A stretch of DNA of 64,000 bases from Chrysemys picta bellii (taxonomy: Eukaryota; Chordata; Testudines; Emydidae). The stretch lies in assembly GCF_011386835.1 (NCBI RefSeq), contig NC_088796.1, positions 32,009,011-32,073,010 on the forward strand, in the 5' to 3' direction. The notes under the pieces were generated by a model. That model had not been told where the DNA came from. It saw nothing but the letters and a program-made list of their open reading frames with translations, and searched no databases. Made by a program: the position numbers and the translations under genes. Positions 1 through 10,859 of the stretch are shown piece by piece (positions within the stretch are counted from its first letter, which is position 1; the number at the start of each line of letters is the position of its first letter).

Positions 1-1
1 G

Positions 2-328
2 GCAATAAATTTTCTTGGAAACAACAAGGCAGACTACTACAGATTGTTGGTGGAAAACCTCCTCAAGACATACAAAAGCCTTGGTTGCAACATATCACTA
101 AAGATACATTTTTTGCACTCTCATCTAGATTTTTTTCCGCCGAACTGCGGAGCAGTGAGCGACGAGCACGGCGAGCGATTTCACCAGGACATTGCAACAA
201 TGGAGAAACTCTATCAGGGCAAATGGAGCCCATCAATGATTGCAGACTATTGCTGGACAGTGACAAGAGATGCTCCATTTACTGAATACAAGAGACAAGC
301 CAAGAAGCGCCGAGTAGACACTGAATAG
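2..328 (+). CDS. C-terminal end of an unclassified ORF, cut by the window edge
   Basis: The frame is open from base 2 for 108 codons to TAG at 326-328, so the true start lies before the window. Visible blocks are a hydrophobic/histidine run (HFLHSHLDFFP), then DEHGERFHQDI, then YQGKWSPSMIADYCW, and a basic tail (KRQAKKRR). I remember very similar endings in many uncharacterised arthropod and some vertebrate proteins that behave like multicopy mobile-element products, but I cannot name the class, and no catalytic motif is visible in this part. The long open frame with conserved-looking blocks argues against chance. It could be the last exon of a domesticated gene or a 3' fragment of a young element. 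An AT-rich tail follows the stop. Confidence 0.6.
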   Translation, partial: AINFLGNNKADYYRLLVENLLKTYKSLGCNISLKIHFLHSHLDFFPPNCGAVSDEHGERFHQDIATMEKLYQGKWSPSMIADYCWTVTRDAPFTEYKRQAKKRRVDTE

Positions 329-874
329 GACTAAACTGTGTACATAATAGTTTTTTGCCTTTTGTTTCATAATACATTTTATTTATATAACCCTTTTGCT
401 GATTTTTAAAGTGTTACATAAACAGGACAGGTGAAATATTATCATGTAAAGCAACCATAAACACATGAAAAGACCTAGGTTTACAATTTATGATTAAAAC
501 TCTACTATCTACACAATATACATAGACATAAAATGTAAAAACTTAAATATCTTAGAAACAGTAGCCAATCAGTTGTTTTAATTGTCATATTTGAATTCAG
601 CACAACAAAACACATAATAAATAGCACATTTTATCTCTGAAGCAGATGACTTCTCAAAAATTGTAGACCAGTGTTATTAATGAATAATTCTTTAAATTTA
701 TATAGTACCTCTTATGCGTGGTTCAAAAAGTTGGTATCCCTGGTTTCCTCTGGCTATATTTCCCACCCTATAGATGGTACCTGAGTGCAGCAAAGAAGGG
801 AGATTTATGGAGCTTCCTGTGTGTGACCCACCTCTTTGATTAGAGAGCACAAGCTCTATTTGGTCATAGTCTAA
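329..874. other. AT-rich stretch, no gene seen
   Basis: AT-rich sequence following the stop of the ORF above, including an AATACATTTTATTT run near 370. It may be the 3' untranslated part of that element. No terminal repeat or coding signal was found. The last two bases are part of the TAA duplication of the next MITE. Confidence 0.4.
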
Positions 875-1163
875 GGGTGCATCTTCACTAGAAAAAAGGT
901 GTGTTCTTAATTTAAGTTAGCTAAATCAGTTTAATTAACATTAGGATTAAATCCTAGTGAAGACAAGGCACGTTGTAGCTTTTGAATGAGTTAGCAGGTT
1001 GAGTTAAAGACTATGGAGGAACCTAGGGTTTACCTCAACCTGCTAACTCATGTGAAAACTATACATTTTCTTGTCTTCCAGAGGCGTTTAACTTGTGTTA
1101 CTTAAGTCAAGTTAACTAACCTGAGTTAAGAACAGTCTTTTGTTCTCTAGTAAAAACGAGGCC
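875..1163. mobile_element. PIF/Harbinger-type foldback MITE
   Basis: A 289-bp element flanked by direct TAA duplications (872-874 and 1164-1166). The two ends are inverted repeats (GGGTGCATCTTCACTAG at the left, GGCCTCGTTTTTACTAG read inward from the right). Almost the whole element folds back: a second, better stem is formed by about 23 bp (GAGTTAGCAGGTTGAG at the left) on each side of the centre near 1020. The 3-bp TWA duplication and GG start fit Harbinger. There is no coding capacity. Confidence 0.75.
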
Positions 1164-1166
1164 TAA

Positions 1167-1959
1167 AAGGAGATGCCAAGGATTGACAGCATGATTCTGC
1201 TCCAACTTGAGCAAATTTTCAGTGACTTAACAATGGTGCCAGACCTGAACGGGCCTGGAGTATGAACTGGAAGCAGATGTGGTAAACAGTCTATGGATGG
1301 CAGGGTTCCCAGGAACTTGTGATGATAGGTGTATAATTCCTTGCCCTGAGCATTTTTGTTGAGTTTTTGAAAAAGAAAGAAAGAGGAGACAATTGTAATG
1401 TTTATGAAGGCTTCCTGTTTTTTTACATTCAGATTATAATGGCTCTGACTCAATACTCTTTAATCTGTAAGATTATTGAATCTTTATGCCCTAGGATATT
1501 TTGCATTAATGATAAATCTTTAGTATTTTATAAATTTAAATGATATAAAATTGGAAGCACTTAATTTGAAAAAAAATCTTCCATTTAATGCAAGTGTTGA
1601 TAATTGAATTATATAATAATCTATATGTCAGATATAAAGTAATTTTTGCTTACAGCAGATAATAGAAGAAAAGAAAGGGACTGAAAAAGAGCCATTGATT
1701 TTTTTATACAAAACTCCCATTGACTTCCAATAGAAGTTTAACACACAGCTGATGATACACTATCATAACTATTAAAGCCATAATGGACTTTATTCTGCAT
1801 TCATTTGTTGCGACTAACAGAAGACAATGAGAGTATTGGGTGCACAAGAAACACAGGAATGGGTCCAATTTGCATGCAGATTTCCTCTTTACATCACTAG
1901 CAATTCTATGCAGGGAACAAGTATGGTATATATGCCATTTTGTTTCTATTGCTGATCTG
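1167..1959. other. Intergenic, no feature recognised
   Basis: AT-rich unique-looking DNA. One short CCCATTGACTTCCAATAG motif near 1717 resembles the core of the small palindromic MITEs described elsewhere in the window. No coding, RNA or terminal-repeat signal was found. Confidence 0.4.
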
Positions 1960-2335
1960 TAGAGTTGGTCAAAAAATTGTCAGTGGAACGTATTTGCCCC
2001 TGAAAATATCATTTTGTTGAAATCAAAGTGTTTCACAGGATGGAATTTAACAGAAAATTTTCAAAACAATTCAAAATCAGTATGGAATATTTTGTTCTGA
2101 TTTTTCCCCTTTATTTTTGTTCCTGTTTCATGTTGATATATTATAATGTTTTGACATTAGTGAAATGAAATGGTTCCTCAATAAGGTTGTTTTAATGTTT
2201 CCAAAGCAATTTAAAAAAAATTCCATTATATGAATATATCAAAATTTTGATTTTTCACCCAGATTTTTAATGAAAAAATTTAAAACTTTGGCATTTCCAG
2301 CAGCATGGAAATTCTGTTTTCCAGCTATCACTACT
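1960..2335. mobile_element. AT-rich inverted-repeat element with AGAGYTGGTC-like ends
   Basis: The left end reads TAGAGTTGGTCAAAAAATTG and the right end, read inward, TAGTGATAGCTGGAAAACAG. The interior is dominated by AAAATTTT-type inverted words (GAAAATTTTC and relatives). The same end signature appears near 10205, 12418, 28250, 36117, 41445 and 49275, which makes this a dispersed family. I recognise it as an old amniote DNA-transposon-like repeat but cannot name it. No ORF. Confidence 0.5.
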
Positions 2336-4095
2336 GATCTGTGCTTTTATTTATTTGCAAATTACTCTGTGCTCTTTATGCACATTTTTTATTCAAGATG
2401 AGACCATTCCATTGGAAATAGGAAGAACTATATCGTAATTAAGGGATATACAAAAGGATAATTAATATTAGAACTGTTTGAAACTGTGAAATCTTTCAGC
2501 AAACTTGGGCTGAGTTTTGAGCACATTTGCTTGTTTCCAGTTTCAGGCAAACCTGGGCCCATTTATACTTTTGGGTTGAAACCATGAAAAACTGATAATT
2601 CCACATGATTCCACTGTACAATTAGGCAAAATTTGGTGGTTTCTTATGAGTTTGCTCTGAACCTTCACATTTGAAACTCAAAGCAAAGACCAGTTGTAGG
2701 TGGACACCAAAGCACTAAACTGGAAATAAAGGTTTGTATGAACCCTATTATCTGGGGGAAATACGAGTTCCATTCTTAGAAATAGGAATGACAGAAACAC
2801 CTTCTTTTCAATATGTCTGTGCTACAGCAAATTATCATTTTGTTATATTATTTTGAACAATTTTTTTTATATGGAAATAGCCCAACTGACCATAATATCG
2901 AGGCTGATCCTAACAGCTCACTGGTAGCTGTTATGGGAGGTTTCTATTTTTTTCCATGGCTAACAAAGTCCATCACAAGAAGAAAATCAGTCTTGTGGAC
3001 AAAAGGGTTTTAAGAAATATGCCTATAAATATAAATGGCAAGGATTCTAGTGGAATCAAAGACTAGAATGGGATATAAAATGCTACAGTACAAAAAAGGA
3101 GTTTGAATGAAATATAGCTATCCACAGGACAAAAGAGCATATGTAAGAAAAGGATTTGAAAGTTTTCATTGGATATGTTGGAAATATACATAGCTTGTCT
3201 ATGAGAAGATTTGGTTTATTAGTAAAAGTCTGGGTAAAATTTCAGGATTTAAGAGAATACCAGTAAAGTGAAGACTGACATTAACCAGACCATGCTATAA
3301 ATACCACACAAAGAGACCAAACAAGCCCTCCATTGAGTGAACTGGCTGACATTCTACTTCACCACTAAGCCATAATAAAGGGAAGAAACCCGTTGTCTTT
3401 AATTAGTTCACCTGAATAAGCTGCTCAAAACACTATTGTTTAAGTCTGATAGCAGCAGCTTGTGGTGGTTATTGTTTGTCCAGAGTCAGCAGACATTCCT
3501 TAGATTCTGCTGTATTACTAGCATACAGTTACATTTTCAGTTGCATCTGTCAGCTGTATATATGGCACTTGTTTTGTTGTTGCTTTGCTTAAATCCGTGT
3601 GCATGACAGTGCATTCTTTTCCTTCTTGTTCAAATCCAGTGTTACATTCTTCTCAGGGTAATAAACAATATGTGTTGTTTTCATTTAAGGATAAATTTTC
3701 AGAAATCAGGCCTCACTTTGTGCTTGTGAAGTGGTTTGCATCTGCAATTTGGTTGCAGGCACAACTGTGAGTAGACACACCACTAAGTACCTGACTGCAG
3801 GTACAAATCTGCAGCTATTTTGTGTCATCCATTTTATATCAGAATTCCCATTCTGATAAAAGTGGAGGTAAAGGTTTAACTGAACTACAAGCACAAAGAG
3901 GCTGGGCCTCAGTTTGAGGGAAAATATATCTACCACCAGCAAAGCTTCTGAGTTAACAAATCTTTGCAATGAATAAGACAGTTAACATCTCTCAAAGGTA
4001 TTGTCTCCAGGTTTCTGCATACTCAGGGAGACATTACTGTATCAGTTTACACTGAGTTCACATTTTGTTGATTTTCTTCACAATCATAATAGCTA
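2336..4095. other. Intergenic, no gene seen
   Basis: About 1.8 kb of AT-rich DNA. Around 2520-2700 are FGGTTTCA/TGAAACC-like words, and around 3735-3825 there is a weak inverted arrangement of GCATCTGCAA-type words. Both may be decayed foldback repeats, but no clear ends or target duplication are visible. ORFs here are short and lack codon bias. Confidence 0.35.
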
Positions 4096-4097
4096 GT

Positions 4098-4204
4098 CTC
4101 AGGCTCTGATCTTGCAAAGACTGACACACATGCTTAACTATAAGCATGTGAATAATTCCATGGAAGTTAAGCACATGCTTAAGACTTTGCAGGATCAAGA
4201 TCTA
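4098..4204. repeat. Small palindromic MITE (CTGATCTTGCAAAG ... CTTTGCAGGATCAAG)
   Basis: The two halves are inverted copies. The left reads CTGATCTTGCAAAGACTG and the right ends CTTTGCAGGATCAAG, with CATGCTTAACTATAAGCATG in the first half and TTAAGCACATGCTTAAG in the second. The same word set returns at 34768-34916, and a half copy lies near 7228. Non-coding. Confidence 0.6.
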
Positions 4205-4205
4205 C

Positions 4206-5509
4206 AGTAATTTTTTTGTAAAAGGAAAACTTAGACAAACTCAGTACAAGACGGCAGACATCAGAGGAAAATACTGACTCAGCAAGCAGCCACAGCTTTC
4301 AGGAACTCATTTTTGATGAAAAATTAAACAAAAAAGCCCACTAAGGGAAAAAACAGCAATTGAAAATTAGAATAAAACACTGGTCCTTTAGGAATGATAC
4401 CTAGCAGTAACAAAATGTTATCATTAAAAGCCTGAATTTCCAGTCCCACACACACAAAAAAACTCCTATTGAAATCAAAAGGATCCGGCCCTTTTTGAAG
4501 TGAGGTCAATTCATGCCAAATGAATAATTGTATAAGGCAAAGTTAATAGCAGCCCTTAGGCTTTACTACAGTGTTTATTTTCTCTCTACCATGCAAGATA
4601 CAGCATATAAAACCAAATTCATAGAGACCTTCATTTCTTCCAAATTGTGCTAAGAAATGGAAATGTGTCTTCCTAACATTAACATATATTTATGAGTTTA
4701 ATAGTGGAAAATTGTAATAAAAGTCATGCCATTATGCAGAATGTATTTGCAGCTCATTTCTGTATTCAATGATAATCTGGGGCTCAGGGCCTAAGTTTGC
4801 ATCCATTGCTTATATCAATAAGGGCAGAAAAATCAGGTCTTAAAACCCCTGTCAGTTTAGACAAAATAAAGAATTTTGGCATTTCTGTTAAAAATTTGGG
4901 CCTACATGTAGACTAGATTCATTGACAAAAGCTTGGCGAGTGTCTATATTATCTTGGTAGTATATTATATGTCGAAACTTCCTCCTTAGAATAACAAAAA
5001 TAACCCTTATGGTGCCATAAGTCCTTTGTGACCTTTTTAGCAGTCATAACAGCGACTGATAAAAAACAAAGATATATCAAGCAATAGTTAATTCTTGGAG
5101 ATGGGAGAAGCTGGAGTTGAATGCTAGTGTTTAAACTTGGTTCTTTAAGTTTTTTTATTATTAGGAGAGTGATTCTTGACCTTGAAGTGACACTGAAGTA
5201 TTTCATTTACCATAAGATTTGCAACAACATGCACTTTAGTAATATTAGCATTTTCAGAATATATTTTGGAGAGTGACAAATATCAACATTTTGAAAACTA
5301 CATTTAGCTCAATTTAAATTCATTAATAGAAAATTAAAAGGCCAGACTGCTGGAAAAGCAAATCAGGAAAATTTAGAGAAAAAATAAATAAAAGCTATCA
5401 AGCTATTGATAAAGATGGGATTGCATGCACATGTTACCAATTTTCTTTTCAAAATAACGTCATCAGTAGTATATTTTGCTGGCTTATGATTAATAAACAA
5501 CTAGTTCTG
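4206..5509. other. Intergenic, no gene seen
   Basis: AT-rich sequence with no supported coding region. The 85-codon reading at 4949-5206 on the minus strand starts and ends without any context and looks like chance. Confidence 0.35.
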
Positions 5510-5700
5510 ATCATCCATAGATCTCAAAGCATTTTACAAAGGAGATCAGTATCAGCAGCCCCATTTTAGAGATGGATAAACTGAGGCACAGAGTGGGGAA
5601 ATAATTTGTTCAAAGTCACCAAGCAAACCAGCAGCAGAAGCAGGAATTGAACCAAGGTCTTGAGTCCTAGTCCAGTGCCCTAACCTTCTTCATTGAATGC
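5510..5700 (-). repeat. MIR/CORE-SINE (reverse orientation)
   Basis: The diagnostic order is present: CTCAAAGCATTTTACAAAG, CCCCATTTTAGAGATGGATA, AACTGAGGCACAGAG, TCAAAGTCACCAAG, GCAGGAATTGAACCAAG, then a decayed AGTGCCCTAACC. Reverse-complemented this gives the tRNA-like head followed by the MIR core and tail. It is an old, diverged copy. Confidence 0.8.
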
Positions 5701-5882
5701 TATATTTGCAGGCACAAATCCTGATCACCATAATCATGTGAGCATAAGGCAAGGTGGTTTTGGCCCATGTTTGATTAATCTGCATGGTAGTATTCAGACA
5801 TCTGTTACATTTGGTTCAGATAGGGTCACATGCTAACCTTATTATCAAGATGAAAATCTGCATGGCTGCCCAAATTTATCCC

Positions 5883-6051
5883 AGGTTTCAGAGTAGCAGC
5901 CGTGTTAGTCTGAATCCGCAAAAAGAACAGGAGTACTTGTGGCACCTTAGAGACTAACAAATTTATTAGAGCATAAGCTTTCGTGGACTACAGCCCACTT
6001 CTTCGGATGCACGAAGTCTCTAAGGTGCCACAAGTACTCCTGTTCTTTTTG
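5883..6051 (-). mobile_element. Penelope-like foldback fragment with decayed hammerhead ribozyme motif
   Basis: The element is flanked by a perfect 12-bp direct duplication CAAATTTATCCC (5871-5882 and 6052-6063). A perfect 37-bp inverted repeat lies at 5918-5954 and 6016-6052. On the minus strand, 6010 to 5971 reads as a hammerhead-like layout: GCAT, a CCGAAGA core, a GTGG/CCAC stem, GAAA, palindromic AAGCTT, then ATGC pairing with GCAT. I know this motif from the repeat ends of Penelope-like retroelements. The core should be CUGANGA, so the U-to-C change probably disables cleavage. No coding region remains. Confidence 0.65.
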
Positions 6052-6063
6052 CAAATTTATCCC

Positions 6064-6957
6064 GTCTCCCTTGTGTGACAAAATAACACCAATTCTTTAC
6101 TCACAAAGGAAAGGGTAGAGTTCATTCCTTAGTTTCTAGAGTTGGTTAGGCTTTTTATATGCTGTGAAATAGAATGAAAGTCCTGAAGAATTCCATGGAC
6201 TGCAACATGCAGATTGCAATGTGGATTATAATAAACTTCCTCCTAAAATGAAGTTAGTCTGTTAAAACAATCATGTCAACAAGAGAGCTCTATTGTAGTT
6301 GCATTTGTTTGCATGCTTGCATTATCTTTAACTGGATAACTGTGAACAATGGCTTTTTTGGTTTTGTCTCATTCTCCATTATGTTTTTCTTTTATTTTAC
6401 CTTTGTTAGGGTTTTGTTTGTTTTTGCACTTTTGCCCATCCCCCACATATCCAGAACAGTACTCTGGGATAATCTTACCTAAACTATCAGTCCCCATCAA
6501 TGAGAATAGTCACATGAGTAAGAAAACTGGATTTAGTGCTAGGTTACTAAAGCCATAGGTATAGTTTTGAAAGTTTTAATTCAATATGTTCCCTATTATT
6601 TTGAGTTATTAATATTTATATCTTTCCAAAGTTTAATTTTACTTGCAAATGCAATTTTAGAGCAAAATCCTGCTATGGGATCTGTGCAATAAATCTTCAG
6701 TAGCAGCCTGTTGTAATTGATTGTGGAAATGCAACTGTGTTTTGGTTGCACTCCAGCCTGTAGTAATTAGTATATATTTCCCATTCTATACCTCCTGTCC
6801 TTTAGGATGCACCTACATGGGGCCCATAATTCACCACTGGTGGAAGCAACAATAGAAATGGTAGCATATAGACCAGGTTGAGGCATTCTTACCAGTGTCA
6901 TCTCTACACAATATAGAAACTAGCTATCACATCTGTGGTGAACCAGATCTCAAATGA
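6064..6957. other. Intergenic, no gene seen
   Basis: AT-rich DNA with a T-rich run at 6350-6430. Short overlapping ORFs at 6273-6558 are low-complexity readings of that T-rich tract. A GATGCACCTACATGGGGCC stretch at 6805-6823 resembles a decayed MITE end, but I cannot find a partner. Confidence 0.35.
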
Positions 6958-6965
6958 TTATAAAG

Positions 6966-7160
6966 CATAGGTGCCGACTCCCCACTGGCAGTCCCACCGA
7001 TCAGCTTCTCCTTCTCCCTCTCCAATGCCTCCTGCCTGCTGCGATCAGCTGTTCAGCAGCGTGCAGGAGTGCTGGGGGAAGGGGTAGAGTGTGGGTGGGA
7101 TCTGGGGTGGAGCAGGGGGTTGGGGAACCCCCCCCAAAAATCACAAAGTTGGCGCCCCTG
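6966..7160. mobile_element. hAT-type MITE, 195 bp
   Basis: It is flanked by a perfect 8-bp duplication TTATAAAG (6958-6965 and 7161-7168), as expected for hAT transposition. The ends are imperfect inverted repeats: CATAGGTGCCGACT at the left and CAGGGGCGCCAACT read inward from the right. The interior is GC-rich compared with the surroundings and includes a C8 run at 7128-7135. The overlapping ORFs on both strands are chance products of the GC-rich interior. Confidence 0.8.
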
Positions 7161-7168
7161 TTATAAAG

Positions 7169-7867
7169 AACATACCAATATAGAAGTCTGTATTTACAAA
7201 TCACGTCATGAAATATAATAAGTGAGAATGAAAGACCTGATCCTGCAAAGAGTCATGTGAGTAATTTTACTCCTGTAAGTTGGCTCATTGAACTAAGTTC
7301 TATATTGTGTAAAAGGAGAATTCATTAAGCAAAAAGAAAAAACCAAACCTTGAAAAGTGAAACTCTGATGATACCAATTGATAAACACATTTTTATCACA
7401 GCAAAGATTTTACTAGCTCCGGGATGAACTCTTTAGCTTTTCCAATCTGAAACCAACACACAGTTCTTAGCTGTACAAATATACAGCTTGTAATTCCTCA
7501 TGCCAGAATGTAGCACTGTTAGATTGAAATTGTTCAAATTACATGCAAAGCTGTAGTCTGCTATAAGGATGACTGTGCTGTTGCTTTTCCCACTAAAGAA
7601 TATCTTACACACTTTTGGGTTTCATTTCTGAGGTGTATATACACAACGGAATGTCGGGAGGTAGAGAGGAATGTCCACTGTGATTTCACATTTTCACAGT
7701 AATGACCTTAGAAGCAGCAATCACGGAGATTGTCAGATCTCTGGGAATAGCGAGGTATTAGTGGCACTAGCCATAAAAGCTCAGTAATCATTAATGCTGG
7801 AAGGGAGATGTTTACGTAAGAGCTGTGCAAGCATCCCCTTTTGGAAAGGCTGAACTGAGAAAAGGAT
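7169..7867. other. Intergenic, mostly unique-looking
   Basis: No gene seen. A half copy of the palindromic MITE with GATCCTGCAAAGAGTCATG lies near 7232. The rest shows no repeat ends. Confidence 0.35.
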
Positions 7868-8560
7868 GGTATTCAGGTTAGGGCACTAGACAGATTTAGG
7901 AGACCCCTGTTCAATTCCTGGCTCTGCAACAGATTCCTTGAGTGACCTTGGGCAAGTCATTTAGGCTCTGTTTACACTACACCTCTTTGGTGGCAGTGTG
8001 TAGCGTATGTGTAGCTACATGCCTCAGTAAAAAGTAGGTTGAGTCCACACTGTGGTGTGTAGCTATACATGTCAGTGAAAGTTTGGAAGGGCAGAGCTGC
8101 CAGAGCTTTTCCCCACTGCCAGTCTTTCACTCCAACAGCTCCCTGCGGCGGGATAAGGCTCCAGCTGCAAGGGGCAGTGGGAGTCTTACCTTGCTGCCTC
8201 CCACTTGCCAGACTACCGGAGCCTTTCTGTCCAGCAGTGGGGAGGCAGAGTAGAGAGGGAGGCACTGCTTGGGTGAGCAGAGAGACGGGTAGGTACATAC
8301 TCTAAGTCTTCCCGCATGTCTTTGCTCACCGAAGCAGTGCTTCACCATCTACTCTGTTCTTTATATCAATGCTTGGTGGGGAAGTGCAGTATATGTATTT
8401 TAAATGCAGCTGTAAAGAGTGTGCAGTGTAGATGTACCCTGAGTGTCTCAGCTCCTCTTCTATGAAATGGGGTTAATAGAACTTCCCTATCTCACAAGGG
8501 CATTGTGAGAATAAATACATTAACCATTGTGAGAATAAATACATTAACAATTGTGCTGTA
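7868..8560 (+). repeat. MIR/CORE-SINE, split by a MITE
   Basis: The left part 7868-7963 carries GGTTAGGGCACTAGACAG, GTTCAATTCCTGGCTCTG (B-box region) and TGACCTTGGGCAAGTCA. The right part 8443-8560 continues with TCTCAGCTCCTCTTCTATG, AAATGGGGTTAATAGAAC and GGGCATTGTGAGAATAAAT. The two parts join into one continuous MIR if 7964-8439 is removed. The tail holds a perfect 24-bp tandem duplication (8501-8524 and 8525-8548). Confidence 0.85.
7964..8439. mobile_element. Harbinger-like MITE nested in a MIR
   Basis: Its ends are inverted (GGCTCTGTTTACACTAC at the left, GGGTACATCTACACTGC read inward from the right). It interrupts the MIR at TTA (7961-7963), with TGA at 8440-8442 on the other side, which is a TTA duplication with one change. 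The interior has inverted GC-rich words (CTCCAGCTGC, GCAGTGGGGAGGC). The longer minus-strand ORFs at 7972-8348 are readings of this MITE and are not genes. Confidence 0.65.
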
Positions 8561-10204
8561 CTCAGATTCTACAGTAATTGGGGCTGTAGTAGTCCTTTCA
8601 ATTTGCAGTCTTTATCTAAATGTTAAGGAGCATATACTAAGATGTAACGTGCAGGAATTCCCTGTAAGAGACTGAGTTCATCTGAATGTAGTCCATTTCT
8701 ATAGATCTGAGCAACAGTACATTATACATCTTTAGCTCTTCTGAGTACAATATTTGACCTACTACTTTTGTAGGGTGATATCTTTGACAGATAATTTAAA
8801 TTCTGTAATTACAAATGTCTTTAATAGTGTTTTGATATGATATGATAAAAACAAATATAACAGATACAACATGAACCATCATTCTCTACTTGCATAGACC
8901 TTTTGATGCCATTGGAAGTTTCGTTTATGTGAGGACTGGGCCTGTAAAAACTGTCTGATCTTTGTGCAGAACTCTTATTGCTGATAACTATGGCCTCTCA
9001 ACCCTGCTGTTAGCCTGTCCTGTCTCCTGACAACCTGCAGACCTGGATCCCCTTGGGTTTCTGTGGAGAGGTTTCCATAGGCTGGGGAACGTAGGTTTAC
9101 CACAGTTACCTATTTCCCAGGATCCTCAGCTTTTGCTCCTGCTCTGCTCATAAAAGTGGAGAAGAGAATTTGGGCCATTGCATACGAATGTGTTGCATAA
9201 TTCTTCAGGTCATAAGAAAAAAATACAATATTTTAATACATTTAATTCATATAATTTGTGAAATTAACCTCTTTCTACAAGGCGTTATCACGTCCTCCAT
9301 TATCAAGCCATATTTGCTCCTTTCCTACCTTCTATGAATTGGGCTAATGACTAGTCCCTGCAAGTATGTTCAAGAGAAGGATAATGCAAAGAGTACATTT
9401 CACACATTTAATCCTCCCCATCACCCATGCAAGTGCCAGCCACAATTCCAAAAGATCAGGGGCCTTGTCTCACACCTAAGCCAGTAAATCTTGCCAGCTG
9501 CAGAAGTATACGATGCACTCTTTTTAAGGGTGGCACAGCAGCTGGACTCCCTGGAAGTCCAGGAGACATTGTGCACCCTGCATTCTGGAGCTTTTGTTGG
9601 GGAGTCTGTCTCCACATTTAATGGTATGCTTTTGCCCTGTGTATTTAACGTGTGTCAACACGTCTAACCTTATTCACACTAAACTGATTTTCCTAAAATT
9701 TCCTGCTGAAATTACTACCAGTCCAGCTCCATCAATGAGAGCAACGATATGAGCCCTAGTGTAGACAAAGTGCAGGCACACAGTGGCTAAAAATACCAGT
9801 ACTTGTTCTACACTTCTGCTCCCAACTAGACAGATGGTAGCGATGACAGGACATTGTAGGAGAAAGAGGCAATGTAGACACTGCCTCTGTGTTGCTTCAA
9901 GATCATCAATTTCATTTTGAAGGGAAGAACACAATAAAACAAGAGTTTCAAAGCATAAGCCCGTTGCCTGGCCAGATCCAGAGTTGGCTCTTTATCACAG
10001 GTGATTCATGACCCAATTGATGCTACCGAGAGAGCAATAACTTTTGTGACAAACCAACAACATAGGTATTCACTGGCTTGTATAGTAGCTTACAACTTCG
10101 TATTCACGTCCACAGTTCCTTGTGCACAGGCAGAGATCATCCCTCTTACTAGACATTTATTTAATCTGTCTGCTCTCCTTGCAAACATTTAAGGTAGACC
10201 CAGT
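8561..10204. other. Intergenic, no gene seen
   Basis: Unique-looking AT-rich DNA. At 9668-9900 there are TCTACACT/AGTGTAGAC words in both orientations (CCCTAGTGTAGACAAAG, GGCAATGTAGACACTGCC), which suggests a decayed terminal-inverted-repeat element with no clear boundaries. The paired ORFs at 9421-9621 on opposite strands are chance. Confidence 0.35.
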
Positions 10205-10315
10205 TGGAGCTTTTCAAAGAAATGTTCACATTTCAGTGAAAAGCTGGAAAATGTTTTTTTTTTTTTTTTGGCCAAAATCGTAGTGAAAACAATTTTCTAT
10301 TTTCCAGCCACTGTT
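10205..10315. repeat. Fragment of the AGAGYTGGTC-end AT-rich family, with T16 run
   Basis: TTGGAGCTTTTCAAAGAAATG at the left and TTTCCAGCC at the right are inverted relatives of the family ends seen at 1960-2335. A T16 homopolymer occupies 10254-10269. Short and diverged. Confidence 0.4.
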
Positions 10316-10855
10316 AGCAGGTACATAATGTGCAGCTGGCCGGGGAATCCATTGTGAATCCTATTTGTTGTGAGTTTTGACATTTTTTAAATTAAAAAAA
10401 AATTGGATACATTTTTATTGTTCAAACAACTCAACATATGGCCAGGAAATTTAAAAAAATAACCCCGTCCTACGAACACTTATGCACATGAATAACTTTG
10501 TTCCTATAAGTAGTCCCATCTGTGGAGCTTAGGGTCACTGCCATGACCTCTTCCACAGTAGGGTCAACCTTCACCTCCTAACAGAATGATTGGGAAGAAT
10601 ATCTTCTTTAATTCCTTCCCATGAGTTTTATGGAGGAGGTCCAATGAACCCAACAACTGAAAAAATTCATAGTATCAAGGATGCTGTTCTTTGTTCATTA
10701 GAAGGTCTAGGATAGCAGATTTCTGTCTACTGTAGAGAAGTATATTTCTTTCAAAGTAAATAGCTCCTACAAAATATTATTTATATAGTTCTTGCAAATT
10801 GGCTTGAAGTGTTGTTTAGACAATCTTATTGTATATAAAGATAAAAACTTCCATC
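10316..10855. other. Intergenic, no feature recognised
   Basis: AT-rich DNA with A/T runs (10381-10400, 10450-10458). No ORF, repeat end or RNA structure stood out. Confidence 0.35.
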
Positions 10856-10859
10856 AAGA

